This document shows positions 45,519 through 52,132 of a stretch of 64,000 nt of DNA, one piece after another (the first letter of the stretch is position 1; each line of letters starts with the position of its first letter). The translations under genes and the position numbers were made by a program. Location of the stretch: contig NZ_WHOA01000125.1 of the NCBI RefSeq assembly GCF_013141715.1, forward strand, positions 124,001-188,000. Direction: 5' to 3'. The notes under the pieces are model-generated. The model was not told where the DNA came from, did no database searches, and saw nothing but the letters and a program-made list of their open reading frames with translations. Source of the DNA: Paenibacillus phytorum. GTDB taxonomy: Bacteria; Bacillota; Bacilli; Paenibacillales; NBRC-103111.

Positions 45519-45660
45519 AGGTATCACCTCATGGTTATGCCTATTACGAACCAAGTTTGTCCTATTACATTGGCTTTTGAACTTCCATGAATAGATGTGA
45601 TAATGCTTTAACTTGACCCATATAATCTTGTAACGAGCCACCATTGAACATGGATAAAAA

Positions 45661-45704
45661 GGTTAACTCAGTTAACCCGATTTACAGGGTAAACCTACGT
45701 TTAC
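45661..45704. promoter_or_regulatory. Iterated operator before the coiled-coil gene
   Basis: Two perfect palindromes lie side by side: GGTTAAC-TCA-GTTAACC (45661-45677) and GTAAAC-CTAC-GTTTAC (45689-45704), i.e. four GTTAAC/GTAAAC half-sites. They end 24 bases before the GTG start of the coiled-coil gene and also lie upstream of the recombinase operon. Confidence 0.6.
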
Positions 45705-45727
45705 AAGGAAAAAGGAGGGTTTCTATC

Positions 45728-46483
45728 GTGGCAACAGACAATACCACCTATGGTGTGAAGGTGAGCTCCGAGACTAAAGATAAGATAAATTCAATGATCG
45801 TTGCTTCTGGTTTATCAAGTAAAGAATGGTTTGAACGCCTCCTTGCTTTATATGAGCTACAAGTGTACAAGCAACAAGAAGGCTCCTTGAAGTACCTAAG
45901 TGACATTGAAACCCTACAAGACCATACAAAGCGTATTGACGAAATATTTACATCTCTCATTAAAAAGGTTATTGAAGATAACAAACAATACACTGTTGAG
46001 ATTGAAAAAGTGAATCTTGAAATGAATCAAGTCGTTGATCGTTTAGAATTAGAATCCAAACAACAGCAATCTGAATTATCTGAACTAATGCATAAGATTT
46101 CAGAGTCTAACAAAGAAGTGCATCAGCTAAAAGAAATGCGTAGAGTTCAAGAGGAAAACATTCAACATTTACGTGAGGATAATGCCAGATTAATTAACAT
46201 AAATGCATCTTACGATCTAAACGAAATTGAGCAACTTTATTCTCAACTTGCGGATGTTAAGAAGGATCTTGAGTTATCTCAGCTTCGCCATGAGAAAGAG
46301 ATCCTTGTATTAAAAGATCAACACAACCAAGAGATCATTAAATTGATGAGTAAGAAGTCCTCCCCTTCGGACAAGAAACTTGAACGTCTTTCAAAGAAAG
46401 CAGCTCTAGAATCTTCCCCTACACAAATTGGTACTTCATTAGAACAACTGGAGATCCATAACACTCTTATATCAGAAAGTTAG
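45728..46483 (+). CDS. Coiled-coil DNA-binding-like protein (KfrA-like layout)
   Basis: The chosen GTG has AAAAAGGAGGG upstream; an in-frame ATG 84 bases earlier has no ribosome site and lies across the operator repeats. The 251-residue product has a short N-terminal domain (about 1 to 70, with TYGVKVSSETKDKINSMIV) and then a coiled coil of about 150 residues. The build resembles plasmid KfrA-type proteins, which bind repeated operators at their own promoter, but I see no sequence signature that proves it. It is divergent from the recombinase operon and ends at a terminator. It may regulate or help excision of the island. Confidence 0.65.
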   Translation: MATDNTTYGVKVSSETKDKINSMIVASGLSSKEWFERLLALYELQVYKQQEGSLKYLSDIETLQDHTKRIDEIFTSLIKKVIEDNKQYTVEIEKVNLEMNQVVDRLELESKQQQSELSELMHKISESNKEVHQLKEMRRVQEENIQHLREDNARLININASYDLNEIEQLYSQLADVKKDLELSQLRHEKEILVLKDQHNQEIIKLMSKKSSPSDKKLERLSKKAALESSPTQIGTSLEQLEIHNTLISES

Positions 46484-46498
46484 TTACATGCCACAATA

Positions 46499-46526
46499 AA
46501 CCAGCCTGAACAAGGCTGGTTATTTT
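46499..46526 (+). terminator. Terminator of the coiled-coil gene
   Basis: AACCAGCCT pairs with AGGCTGGTT around GAACA, followed by ATTTTT. Confidence 0.9.
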
Positions 46527-46576
46527 TCTTGATTTTAGTTAACGAGAAGTATTTAGTTCATTTACAATTTATTTAC

Positions 46577-46606
46577 TTTACGAATATAAGTATTTGCTTA
46601 TATAAT
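46577..46606 (+). promoter_or_regulatory. ars operon promoter with ArsR-type operator
   Basis: ATATAAG-TATTTG-CTTATAT (46584-46603) is a perfect 7-bp-arm palindrome that overlaps the -10 box TATAAT (46601-46606); a weak -35 TTTACG lies 18 bp upstream. Binding of ArsR here would block polymerase. Confidence 0.65.
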
Positions 46607-46632
46607 GATTTACAGATGGAGGGAGCTGAATT

Positions 46633-47061
46633 ATGATGAGTAAGAAACCTGTTCGAATTTACTTTTTATGCATTCAAAACCGTTGTAGAAGTCAAATTGC
46701 TGAAGCATTTGCCAAACATTATGGGAAAGATAATGTTATCGCCGAAAGTGCTGGACTAGAAGCAAGTGACATACATCCACTTACAGTCGAGGTTATGAAA
46801 GAAATTGGCATTGATATCTCAAATTATGCTTCCAACAAAATTGATATGAAGACCTTCATGGCTTCCAATGTCATTGTTAAGTTGTGTGAGAGTTTAGTTG
46901 AACGTTGTCCTGTCGTTCCTTTTGGGATTACTAATGTCCAGTGGAATATACTAGATCCTTTAGAGCACAGCGAAGGAAACATTGAAGCGCTCCGCAAAAC
47001 AAGGGATGAAATTGAGAAAAAAGTGATCGATTTGCTTAAAGGCATGAATGTACCCGTATAA
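46633..47061 (+). CDS. Arsenate reductase-like low-molecular-weight phosphatase (divergent ArsC)
   Basis: The 142-residue product has the P-loop FLCIQNRCRSQIAEAF (CX5R) and the cysteine pair in VKLCESLVERCPVV, the layout of thioredoxin-coupled ArsC. It lacks the usual HWGFEDPA segment, having NVQWNILDPLEHSEG instead. It is therefore a divergent paralogue of the standard ArsC encoded 1.8 kb downstream, either an arsenate reductase or a related thiol-dependent reductase. It is first in the ars operon, with TGGAGGGAG before the ATG. Confidence 0.85.
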   Translation: MMSKKPVRIYFLCIQNRCRSQIAEAFAKHYGKDNVIAESAGLEASDIHPLTVEVMKEIGIDISNYASNKIDMKTFMASNVIVKLCESLVERCPVVPFGITNVQWNILDPLEHSEGNIEALRKTRDEIEKKVIDLLKGMNVPV

Positions 47062-47071
47062 AGGAGATTAA

Positions 47072-47398
47072 ATGATGATTGAAATTGAAAAAATGGTTGA
47101 GACGTTGAAACTTTTAAGTGACAAGACGAGATTAACGATCCTTCTGTTGCTTAAAGAAAGAGAACTCTGTGTTTTTGAACTTGTTGATATTCTACAAACG
47201 AGTCAGCCAAATGTTAGTCAGCATATACGCAAATTGAAGGATGGCGGATTGGTCAAAGAAGCCAAAAAAGGACAGTGGGTTTACTATTCGCTTACGATTG
47301 AAAATAAACCGTTCATATCCGATTTATTCAATCAGCTTCCATCTCAAAAAGAAAAGGTTGAATCCACATCTTGTGAAAAACTTGATTGTTGTGATTAG
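47072..47398 (+). CDS. arsR: ArsR-family arsenic-responsive repressor
   Basis: The 108-residue winged-helix protein has LSDKTRLTILLLLKERELCVFEL and SQPNVSQHIRKLKDGG. The classic ELCVCDL arsenite site has two cysteines; here one is Phe (ELCVFEL). The C-terminus, however, carries SCEKLDCCD with three cysteines, which could complete a different three-thiol As(III) site. It is the second gene of the operon and probably acts on the palindrome upstream of the first gene. AAAGGAG precedes the start. Confidence 0.92.
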   Translation: MMIEIEKMVETLKLLSDKTRLTILLLLKERELCVFELVDILQTSQPNVSQHIRKLKDGGLVKEAKKGQWVYYSLTIENKPFISDLFNQLPSQKEKVESTSCEKLDCCD

Positions 47399-47407
47399 GA
47401 GGAAAAC

Positions 47408-48820
47408 ATGACTTACATAGCGGTAATCATCTTTCTGTTAACATTAACTTTTGTTATTTGGCAGCCTAAGGGACTTAATATTGGATGGTCAGCGTCTGCT
47501 GGAGCTATTCTTGCCCTCATCTTCCAAGTAGTTTCATTTCACGACGTATTGACCGTTACTTCGATCGTTTGGAATGCCACCCTCGCTTTTGTAGCGATTA
47601 TTCTCATCTCCTTGATTTTAGACAAAATCGGATTTTTTGAATGGGCAGCCCTGCATATGGCTCGTATTGCAAAAGGAAACGGAAGACTAATGTTTGTTTA
47701 CGTCATTTTGTTAGGCGCGGCAGTTGCCGCATTTTTCGCCAACGACGGTGCAGCTCTCATCTTAACCCCGATTGTTTTGGCAATGGTTCGAGCATTAAAG
47801 CTTCCCGACAAAATGATTTTGCCGTTCATCATGGCAAGTGGTTTCATTGCGGATACAACTTCCTTGCCTCTAATTGTAAGTAACTTAGTCAACATCGTGT
47901 CAGCTGACTTCTTCGGCATCGATTTTGTTACCTATGCAAGCCGTATGATTGTGACAAGCTTATTTTCACTTGGAGCAAGTTTGGTGGTCTTGTTCGTTTT
48001 CTTCCGAAAAAACATCCCAACGAGTTACGATATGAAACAATTGAAAAGACCTTCAGATGCCATCAAGGATCTTAAGCTATTCAGAATGTCATGGGTTATC
48101 CTAGGCATCCTACTCGTCGCATATGTGAGCAGTGGATTTATTAACATTCCAGTGTCCATCATCGCAGGTGTTGTTGCACTAATCTTCATATTGATGGCTA
48201 GATCCAGTAAAGCAATTGAAACAAAACGAGTAATCAAAGATGCGCCATGGGCAGTTGTTATCTTCTCCATCGGCATGTATGTCGTAGTATATGGTCTTAA
48301 AAACGTGGGTCTTACCGATGCCTTGGGCAAAGTTGTTGAGAATTTGGCAGGACAGGGATTGTTTGTAACAACGGTAGGTATGGGCTTCCTCTCAGCTGTG
48401 TTGTCATCCATCATGAATAACATGCCAACGGTCATGATTGATGCTCTTGCGATTAAGGGAACGAACACCGACGGCATTATTCGAGAAGCATTAGTTTATG
48501 CTAACATCGTCGGAAGCGATCTTGGACCTAAAATTACACCGATTGGTTCTCTCGCCACACTTTTATGGCTACACGTTTTATCCACGAAGGGTGTGAAAAT
48601 TACGTGGGGCAATTATTTTAAAACAGGTATCATACTGACCGTTCCAACACTCTTTATTACACTTACAGGGCTTTACTTCTGGCTACACGTCATTAATACT
48701 ACAAGCTTGAATATCTGGTTATTAATCGTGTTGATTGCAATCTTTGTAGTGGTTGCCGCGATACTCATAAAAGCAATTCTAGGAGCTAAACAAACTAAAA
48801 GTGGGCATCAGGGAGCTTAA
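47408..48820 (+). CDS. arsB: Arsenite efflux transporter ArsB
   Basis: ArsB exports arsenite across the membrane. The 470-residue product has about 12 membrane helices and the family segments [18 protein letters not shown] and [18 protein letters not shown], and matches the ArsB (staphylococcal pI258-type) family rather than Acr3. It is about 40 residues longer than usual, mostly at the C-terminus. It follows arsR by ten bases with AGGAGG across the arsR stop. Confidence 0.93.
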   Translation: MTYIAVIIFLLTLTFVIWQPKGLNIGWSASAGAILALIFQVVSFHDVLTVTSIVWNATLAFVAIILISLILDKIGFFEWAALHMARIAKGNGRLMFVYVILLGAAVAAFFANDGAALILTPIVLAMVRALKLPDKMILPFIMASGFIADTTSLPLIVSNLVNIVSADFFGIDFVTYASRMIVTSLFSLGASLVVLFVFFRKNIPTSYDMKQLKRPSDAIKDLKLFRMSWVILGILLVAYVSSGFINIPVSIIAGVVALIFILMARSSKAIETKRVIKDAPWAVVIFSIGMYVVVYGLKNVGLTDALGKVVENLAGQGLFVTTVGMGFLSAVLSSIMNNMPTVMIDALAIKGTNTDGIIREALVYANIVGSDLGPKITPIGSLATLLWLHVLSTKGVKITWGNYFKTGIILTVPTLFITLTGLYFWLHVINTTSLNIWLLIVLIAIFVVVAAILIKAILGAKQTKSGHQGA

Positions 48821-48852
48821 TATGCTGAATAGCCAAAAGGAGAAATGAAATC

Positions 48853-49281
48853 ATGGAAAACAATAAACCGTTAGTTTACTTTTTGTGTACAGGAAATTCT
48901 TGCCGCAGCCAAATCGCAGATGGTTTTTTAAAGGCTCTAGGCAGCGACAAATATGAAGTGAAAAGCGCAGGATTAGAAGCGCATGGTTTAAATCCACGTG
49001 CTGTTGCAACAATGAAAGAAGCAGGAATCGATATTTCTAACCATACATCCAATGTCATTGATCCCGAAATTTTGAACCGCGCTGATTACGTTATTACGCT
49101 CTGCGGACACGCCGATGAGCATTGCCCTGTAATCTCCAACAAGAACGTTGTAAAGTGGCACTGGGGCTTCGAAGATCCTGCTAAGGCAACAGGAACAGAA
49201 GAAGAAATTACCGCGAAATTCAGCGAAGTACGTGACTCCATTAAAGAACGCATTGAGCTATTTGTGAAAGAAGGAAAGTAA
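48853..49281 (+). CDS. arsC: Arsenate reductase (thioredoxin)
   Basis: ArsC reduces arsenate to arsenite for export by ArsB. The 142-residue product has all parts of the Bacillus/staphylococcal enzyme: [14 protein letters not shown] with nucleophile Cys near 11, [13 protein letters not shown] with the two resolving cysteines near 83 and 90, and [21 protein letters not shown] precedes the ATG. It lies between arsB and arsI in the operon. Confidence 0.96.
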   Translation: MENNKPLVYFLCTGNSCRSQIADGFLKALGSDKYEVKSAGLEAHGLNPRAVATMKEAGIDISNHTSNVIDPEILNRADYVITLCGHADEHCPVISNKNVVKWHWGFEDPAKATGTEEEITAKFSEVRDSIKERIELFVKEGK

Positions 49282-49282
49282 T

Positions 49283-49756
49283 ATGATTAAACGGATGCAT
49301 GTAGCGGTGAATTGTTCTGATCTACAAAAGTCCTTAGATTTTTATCGTGCTTTCTTTGGAACCGAACCAACTAAAATTAAGGAAAACTATGCGAAGTTTG
49401 AACTTGATGAACCATTGCTTCATTTCTCACTTAATGTTCGACCTTTCGAGAAAAACGGTGTGTTGAATCATTTAGGTTTTCAAGTGAATGATACCGAAGA
49501 GGTCTTGGCTATGGGCGAACGACTTCGTCAAAGTAACCTGCTTACTATCGATGAAATTAACACGACTTGCTGCTATGCCGTTCAAGACAAAGTTTGGGTT
49601 TATGATCCAGACGGAAACGCATGGGAGATCTTCTATACAAAAGAGGACTCAGAGTTCGAATCTGCTGGCGATGCACGAGATATGTCTTTATGTTGTGCGC
49701 CGCCTTCGGCACCAACACCAATTGAGTTCACAACATTTAAAAAACAGTTATTCTAA
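49283..49756 (+). CDS. arsI: C-As lyase ArsI (VOC family)
   Basis: ArsI cleaves the carbon-arsenic bond of trivalent organoarsenicals such as methylarsenite. The 157-residue vicinal-oxygen-chelate protein has MHVAVNCSDLQKSLDFY, the metal histidine in VLNHLGFQV, and the thiol pair that binds As in NTTCCYAVQDKVWV, followed by the Glu ligand in DPDGNAWEIFYT. It follows arsC by one base. A second, similar copy lies at 62137-62619. Confidence 0.93.
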   Translation: MIKRMHVAVNCSDLQKSLDFYRAFFGTEPTKIKENYAKFELDEPLLHFSLNVRPFEKNGVLNHLGFQVNDTEEVLAMGERLRQSNLLTIDEINTTCCYAVQDKVWVYDPDGNAWEIFYTKEDSEFESAGDARDMSLCCAPPSAPTPIEFTTFKKQLF

Positions 49757-49767
49757 GGAGTTTACAA

Positions 49768-50203
49768 ATGGTTAAAAATTACCAAGCTTTACATGAAGAT
49801 AAAATCTTCTTTGGTGGAGCGGCTGACGTTGAAGATATGGTCAAAAACGAAGGTGTTGAAGTCGTGGTTGATTTACGTGGAGAAGCAACAGAATGTGCTT
49901 ACCCTGATGCTAACGTTGAATGGATTCAAGTTCCTCTTGGTGACAACGCAGAGGGTCCACAGGACGTACTATTCCAGCAAGCCATTAAACCATGTTGTTG
50001 AGGCTTACAAAAGCGGTAAAAAGGTTGGTTTCCACTGTGGAGGCGGAAGTGGGAGAACAGGAGCTGTTGCTGTTGGCACATTAATTACACTGGGCAAAAG
50101 CCAGTCAATAGACGAGGCTGAAGCTTTAGCAAAAAGCATTCGTCCCAAAGTAAATGTGAAACCTCCTCAACGCGAAGCATTAGAAAAGCTTTATAAGAAC
50201 TAA
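49768..50203 (+). pseudogene. Dual-specificity phosphatase-like gene with a frameshift
   Basis: Two overlapping frames together give one cysteine-phosphatase-like protein. The first frame (from 49768) gives KIFFGGAADVEDMV and VVVDLRGEATECAYPD and stops at 50001. The second frame continues with AYKSGKKVGFHCGGGSGRTGAV (shown split: FHCGGGSGRTG is the HCX5R signature) and ends at 50203. Removing one C from AAACCAT at 49990-49991 restores one frame through AIKHVVEAY. It is therefore a recent frameshift or a sequence error. Such phosphatases occur in Bacillales ars operons, but their job there is not clear to me. Confidence 0.8.
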
Positions 50204-50240
50204 ATGAAAGAGACATCCCGAATAGGATGTCTCTTTCATT
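50203..50240. terminator. Bidirectional terminator at the end of the ars operon
   Basis: AATGAAAGAGACATCC pairs over 16 bp with GGATGTCTCTTTCATT around CGAATA, between convergent genes; it overlaps both stop regions. Confidence 0.9.
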
Positions 50241-50566
50241 TAGTTTCTAGGACCCCATAACATAACTGAAACACCAACAACACAAATGCAAGCCCCTATC
50301 CAATCATATGTATCAGGCGTTTTCTTATCAACAAACCAGCCCCAGAACACAGCCAATACAATAAATACTCCTCCATAGGCGGCATACACACGACCAAACG
50401 ACGGAAAGGTTTGAAGCGTGGGTAGGATACCATATAAAACTAAGATGATACCTCCAACAATCCCGTACCATATTGGCTTGAATTCCCGTAACCAAAGCCA
50501 AACTAAATAACCTCCACCTATTTCAGCCAATCCAGCTAGAATAAATAATGTAATTGCTCTAGTCAT
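50240..50566 (-). CDS. YnfA/UPF0060-family small membrane protein
   Basis: The 108-residue product has four membrane helices and the family segments [37 protein letters not shown] and [16 protein letters not shown]. YnfA proteins resemble small multidrug-resistance transporters. It lies 21 bp after the MerR-type gene on the same strand, so it may belong to the metal-response module, though its substrate is unknown. Confidence 0.88.
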   Translation of the reverse strand: MTRAITLFILAGLAEIGGGYLVWLWLREFKPIWYGIVGGIILVLYGILPTLQTFPSFGRVYAAYGGVFIVLAVFWGWFVDKKTPDTYDWIGACICVVGVSVMLWGPRN

Positions 50567-50587
50567 ATTTAAATCTACTCCCCCTAT

Positions 50588-50986
50588 TTAGCAGCAGGTA
50601 CCATCTGATTTTACTTTAACAAAACACTCGGACCATGTGAGACAGTTACACTTCAGTCCATTATCCAAAATCTGAAGCATGGCATCGATTTGCAACTTCT
50701 TCTCGACTAATTCAGCAGTTTTCTTCTGAGCCATCTCTTGCCACCTCTCAGAAGGAGGAACTTCAATATTAAAACCCTCAAGTAACACCGCAATTTCTTG
50801 CATGTGGAATCCAGCTAGCTGAGCCGTTTTTATAAATTTCAATCGATCCAACACATCTAGCGAATATCGTCTTTGTCCATTTATTCGTTCAACTTTGGGT
50901 ATTAGTCCAATTGATTCATAATATCGAATGGCTGATGGATTAACCTCTGCTTTACTCGCAAGTTCCCCAATTGTAATTATCTCCAT
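50588..50986 (-). CDS. MerR-family metal-responsive regulator
   Basis: The 132-residue product has the MerR helix-turn-helix ITIGELASKAEVNPSAIRYYESIGLIP, a dimerisation helix, and a cysteine-rich C-terminus: KCNCLTWSECFVK and DGTCC (six cysteines in 22 residues), suggesting thiol metal binding. The ATG chosen has AAGGAGGG upstream. It is divergent from the MerF-like gene, and the shared gap holds a MerR-type promoter with a 19-bp spacer. The inducing metal cannot be told from sequence; mercury is a guess based on the neighbour. Confidence 0.88.
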   Translation of the reverse strand: MEIITIGELASKAEVNPSAIRYYESIGLIPKVERINGQRRYSLDVLDRLKFIKTAQLAGFHMQEIAVLLEGFNIEVPPSERWQEMAQKKTAELVEKKLQIDAMLQILDNGLKCNCLTWSECFVKVKSDGTCC

Positions 50987-50997
50987 AATATCCCTCC

Positions 50998-51028
50998 TTG
51001 ACTTAAAGTGCACTTTAACAATTATACT
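50998..51028 (+). promoter_or_regulatory. MerR-type promoter with 19-bp spacer and palindromic operator
   Basis: TTGACT (50998-51003) and TATACT (51023-51028) are separated by 19 bp, the long spacer typical of MerR-activated promoters. The spacer is filled by TTAAAGTGCACTTTAA (51003-51018), a perfect 16-bp palindrome. Confidence 0.82.
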
Positions 51029-51057
51029 ATACATAGGAAGTGAAAGGAGGATCTTTT

Positions 51058-51297
51058 ATGAAAAAGTTTCTTGCTGGAATCGGAATAGTTGGTCTTTGTG
51101 CAGTCTGTTGTGGAGTGCCTGCCCTATTAATTACAGTGATCGGGGTTACTGGGATCACTTTAGGATTTTTAAAATGGGGCTTAATATTTATCTCGCTTTC
51201 TTTTATAGCGCTATCGTTCATTAAAAAAAGAACTTGCAAAGCAAATGAGTCTTGTACTTGTTCATCGAAATCATGCCCAAGTAATTCGTTATCTTAA
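51058..51297 (+). CDS. MerF-like small membrane protein with cysteine-rich tail
   Basis: The 79-residue product has two membrane helices (about 3 to 27 and 33 to 57). The first contains GLCAVCCGVPALL, a vicinal cysteine motif like that of the mercuric transport proteins MerF and MerT. The C-terminal tail adds CKANESCTCSSKSC. The ATG chosen has GAAAGGAGG seven bases upstream. It is the first gene behind the MerR-type promoter, so a role in moving a thiophilic metal is likely. No mercuric reductase is visible nearby. Confidence 0.75.
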   Translation: MKKFLAGIGIVGLCAVCCGVPALLITVIGVTGITLGFLKWGLIFISLSFIALSFIKKRTCKANESCTCSSKSCPSNSLS

Positions 51298-51311
51298 GGA
51301 GAGTCTCGTTT

Positions 51312-51641
51312 ATGAATTCTTGTAGCTGCAACGGCTCGACTACTTTAGCTTGTAACATTTCTCAGATTGATCCCTTACAAAAAACACATTACTTTAACCT
51401 CCGTAAAGATCTTACAGAGAATCTACAAGTTGAAGAAATTTCATGTGGCTATACGTTTGTTTTTGAAAATACACCTACAATGCTTTTGAAGATTGCTGAA
51501 TGGATTACTTTTGAAAACCTTTGTTGCCCTTTTATAAGATTTTCACTTCACATCAGTGGTGATGATCCTACTATCCGTTTAGACATGACTGGAAATGACC
51601 AAGTCAAGAGTTTAATACAGAATGAGTTTAATATTGCGTAA
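51312..51641 (+). CDS. Cysteine-rich protein of the MerR module
   Basis: The 109-residue product begins MNSCSCNGSTTLACN and has ENLCCPFIRFSLHI near residue 76, a CCPF motif I associate with small proteins in metal-resistance loci. No membrane helix is seen. The function is unknown; metal or metalloid binding is inferred from the cysteine pairs. It lies 15 bp after the MerF-like gene and ends at a terminator, so the two form the output of the MerR promoter. Confidence 0.7.
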   Translation: MNSCSCNGSTTLACNISQIDPLQKTHYFNLRKDLTENLQVEEISCGYTFVFENTPTMLLKIAEWITFENLCCPFIRFSLHISGDDPTIRLDMTGNDQVKSLIQNEFNIA

Positions 51642-51645
51642 AAGT

Positions 51646-51676
51646 ATGCCCTGATTCAATTAATGAATCAGGGCAT
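51646..51676 (+). terminator. Terminator of the MerR-controlled operon
   Basis: ATGCCCTGATTCA pairs perfectly over 13 bp with TGAATCAGGGCAT around ATTAA; a short TTAC follows. Confidence 0.8.
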
Positions 51677-51719
51677 TTACATATATAGAATTCTTTAAAC
51701 AAACAATGATGAGTGTTGA

Positions 51720-51781
51720 TTGACACTGATATTAGTGAATGCTAATATGATATCAAACACACGTATTAGTATTCACTAATA
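51720..51781 (+). promoter_or_regulatory. cadCA promoter with two CadC-type operators
   Basis: TTGACA (51720-51725), a 17-bp spacer and TAATAT (51743-51748) make a near-ideal promoter. Operator 1, ATATTAG-TGAATG-CTAATAT (51729-51748), lies across the spacer and -10. Operator 2, TATTAGT-ATTC-ACTAATA (51764-51781), lies downstream of it. Confidence 0.85.
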
Positions 51782-51799
51782 TGAACTGGAGGGTCTTAA

Positions 51800-52120
51800 A
51801 TGGCGACAGAAGTTATAGATACAAAGGCAAAATTTATTCGAGGTTTTAGTGATAAGACCCGCTTGCAGATATTGGAGTGTCTTAAACAAAATGAAAAAAC
51901 AGTTTCTGAACTAGTGGAGGAGCTGCAAGGAAACCAATCCAACATATCGCAGCACCTATCTTGTTTAAAGGGCTGCGGACTTATTGTTGGGCGACAGGAA
52001 GGTAAGTATGTTTATTACCGATTACGGAGCGAACAAATAACTGAAATGCTTAATCTAATTGATTTGGTCTTTGAACAAGTCGGGAACGAAGTTGATAAAT
52101 GCGATTCTCATCTTTATTAA
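51800..52120 (+). CDS. cadC: ArsR/SmtB-family Cd/Pb-responsive repressor (CmtR-like)
   Basis: The 106-residue winged-helix protein has FSDKTRLQILECLKQNEKTV and NQSNISQHLSCLKGCGLIV. Cys55 and Cys59 in the recognition region (SCLKGC) and Cys101 near the C-terminus match the layout of CmtR of Mycobacterium, a Cd/Pb sensor, rather than the Cys-pair layout of staphylococcal CadC. TGGAGGG precedes the ATG. It is followed directly by cadA and probably binds the two palindromes upstream. Confidence 0.9.
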   Translation: MATEVIDTKAKFIRGFSDKTRLQILECLKQNEKTVSELVEELQGNQSNISQHLSCLKGCGLIVGRQEGKYVYYRLRSEQITEMLNLIDLVFEQVGNEVDKCDSHLY

Positions 52121-52132
52121 GGTGGTGCAGCT

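Noticed and set aside
45519..45643. A sigma-E or sigma-K promoter for the recombinase operon
   Set aside because: The best match on the minus strand, GGCATAACCATG, misses the final TA of the -10 box and has no -35 at the right distance. I do not claim one.
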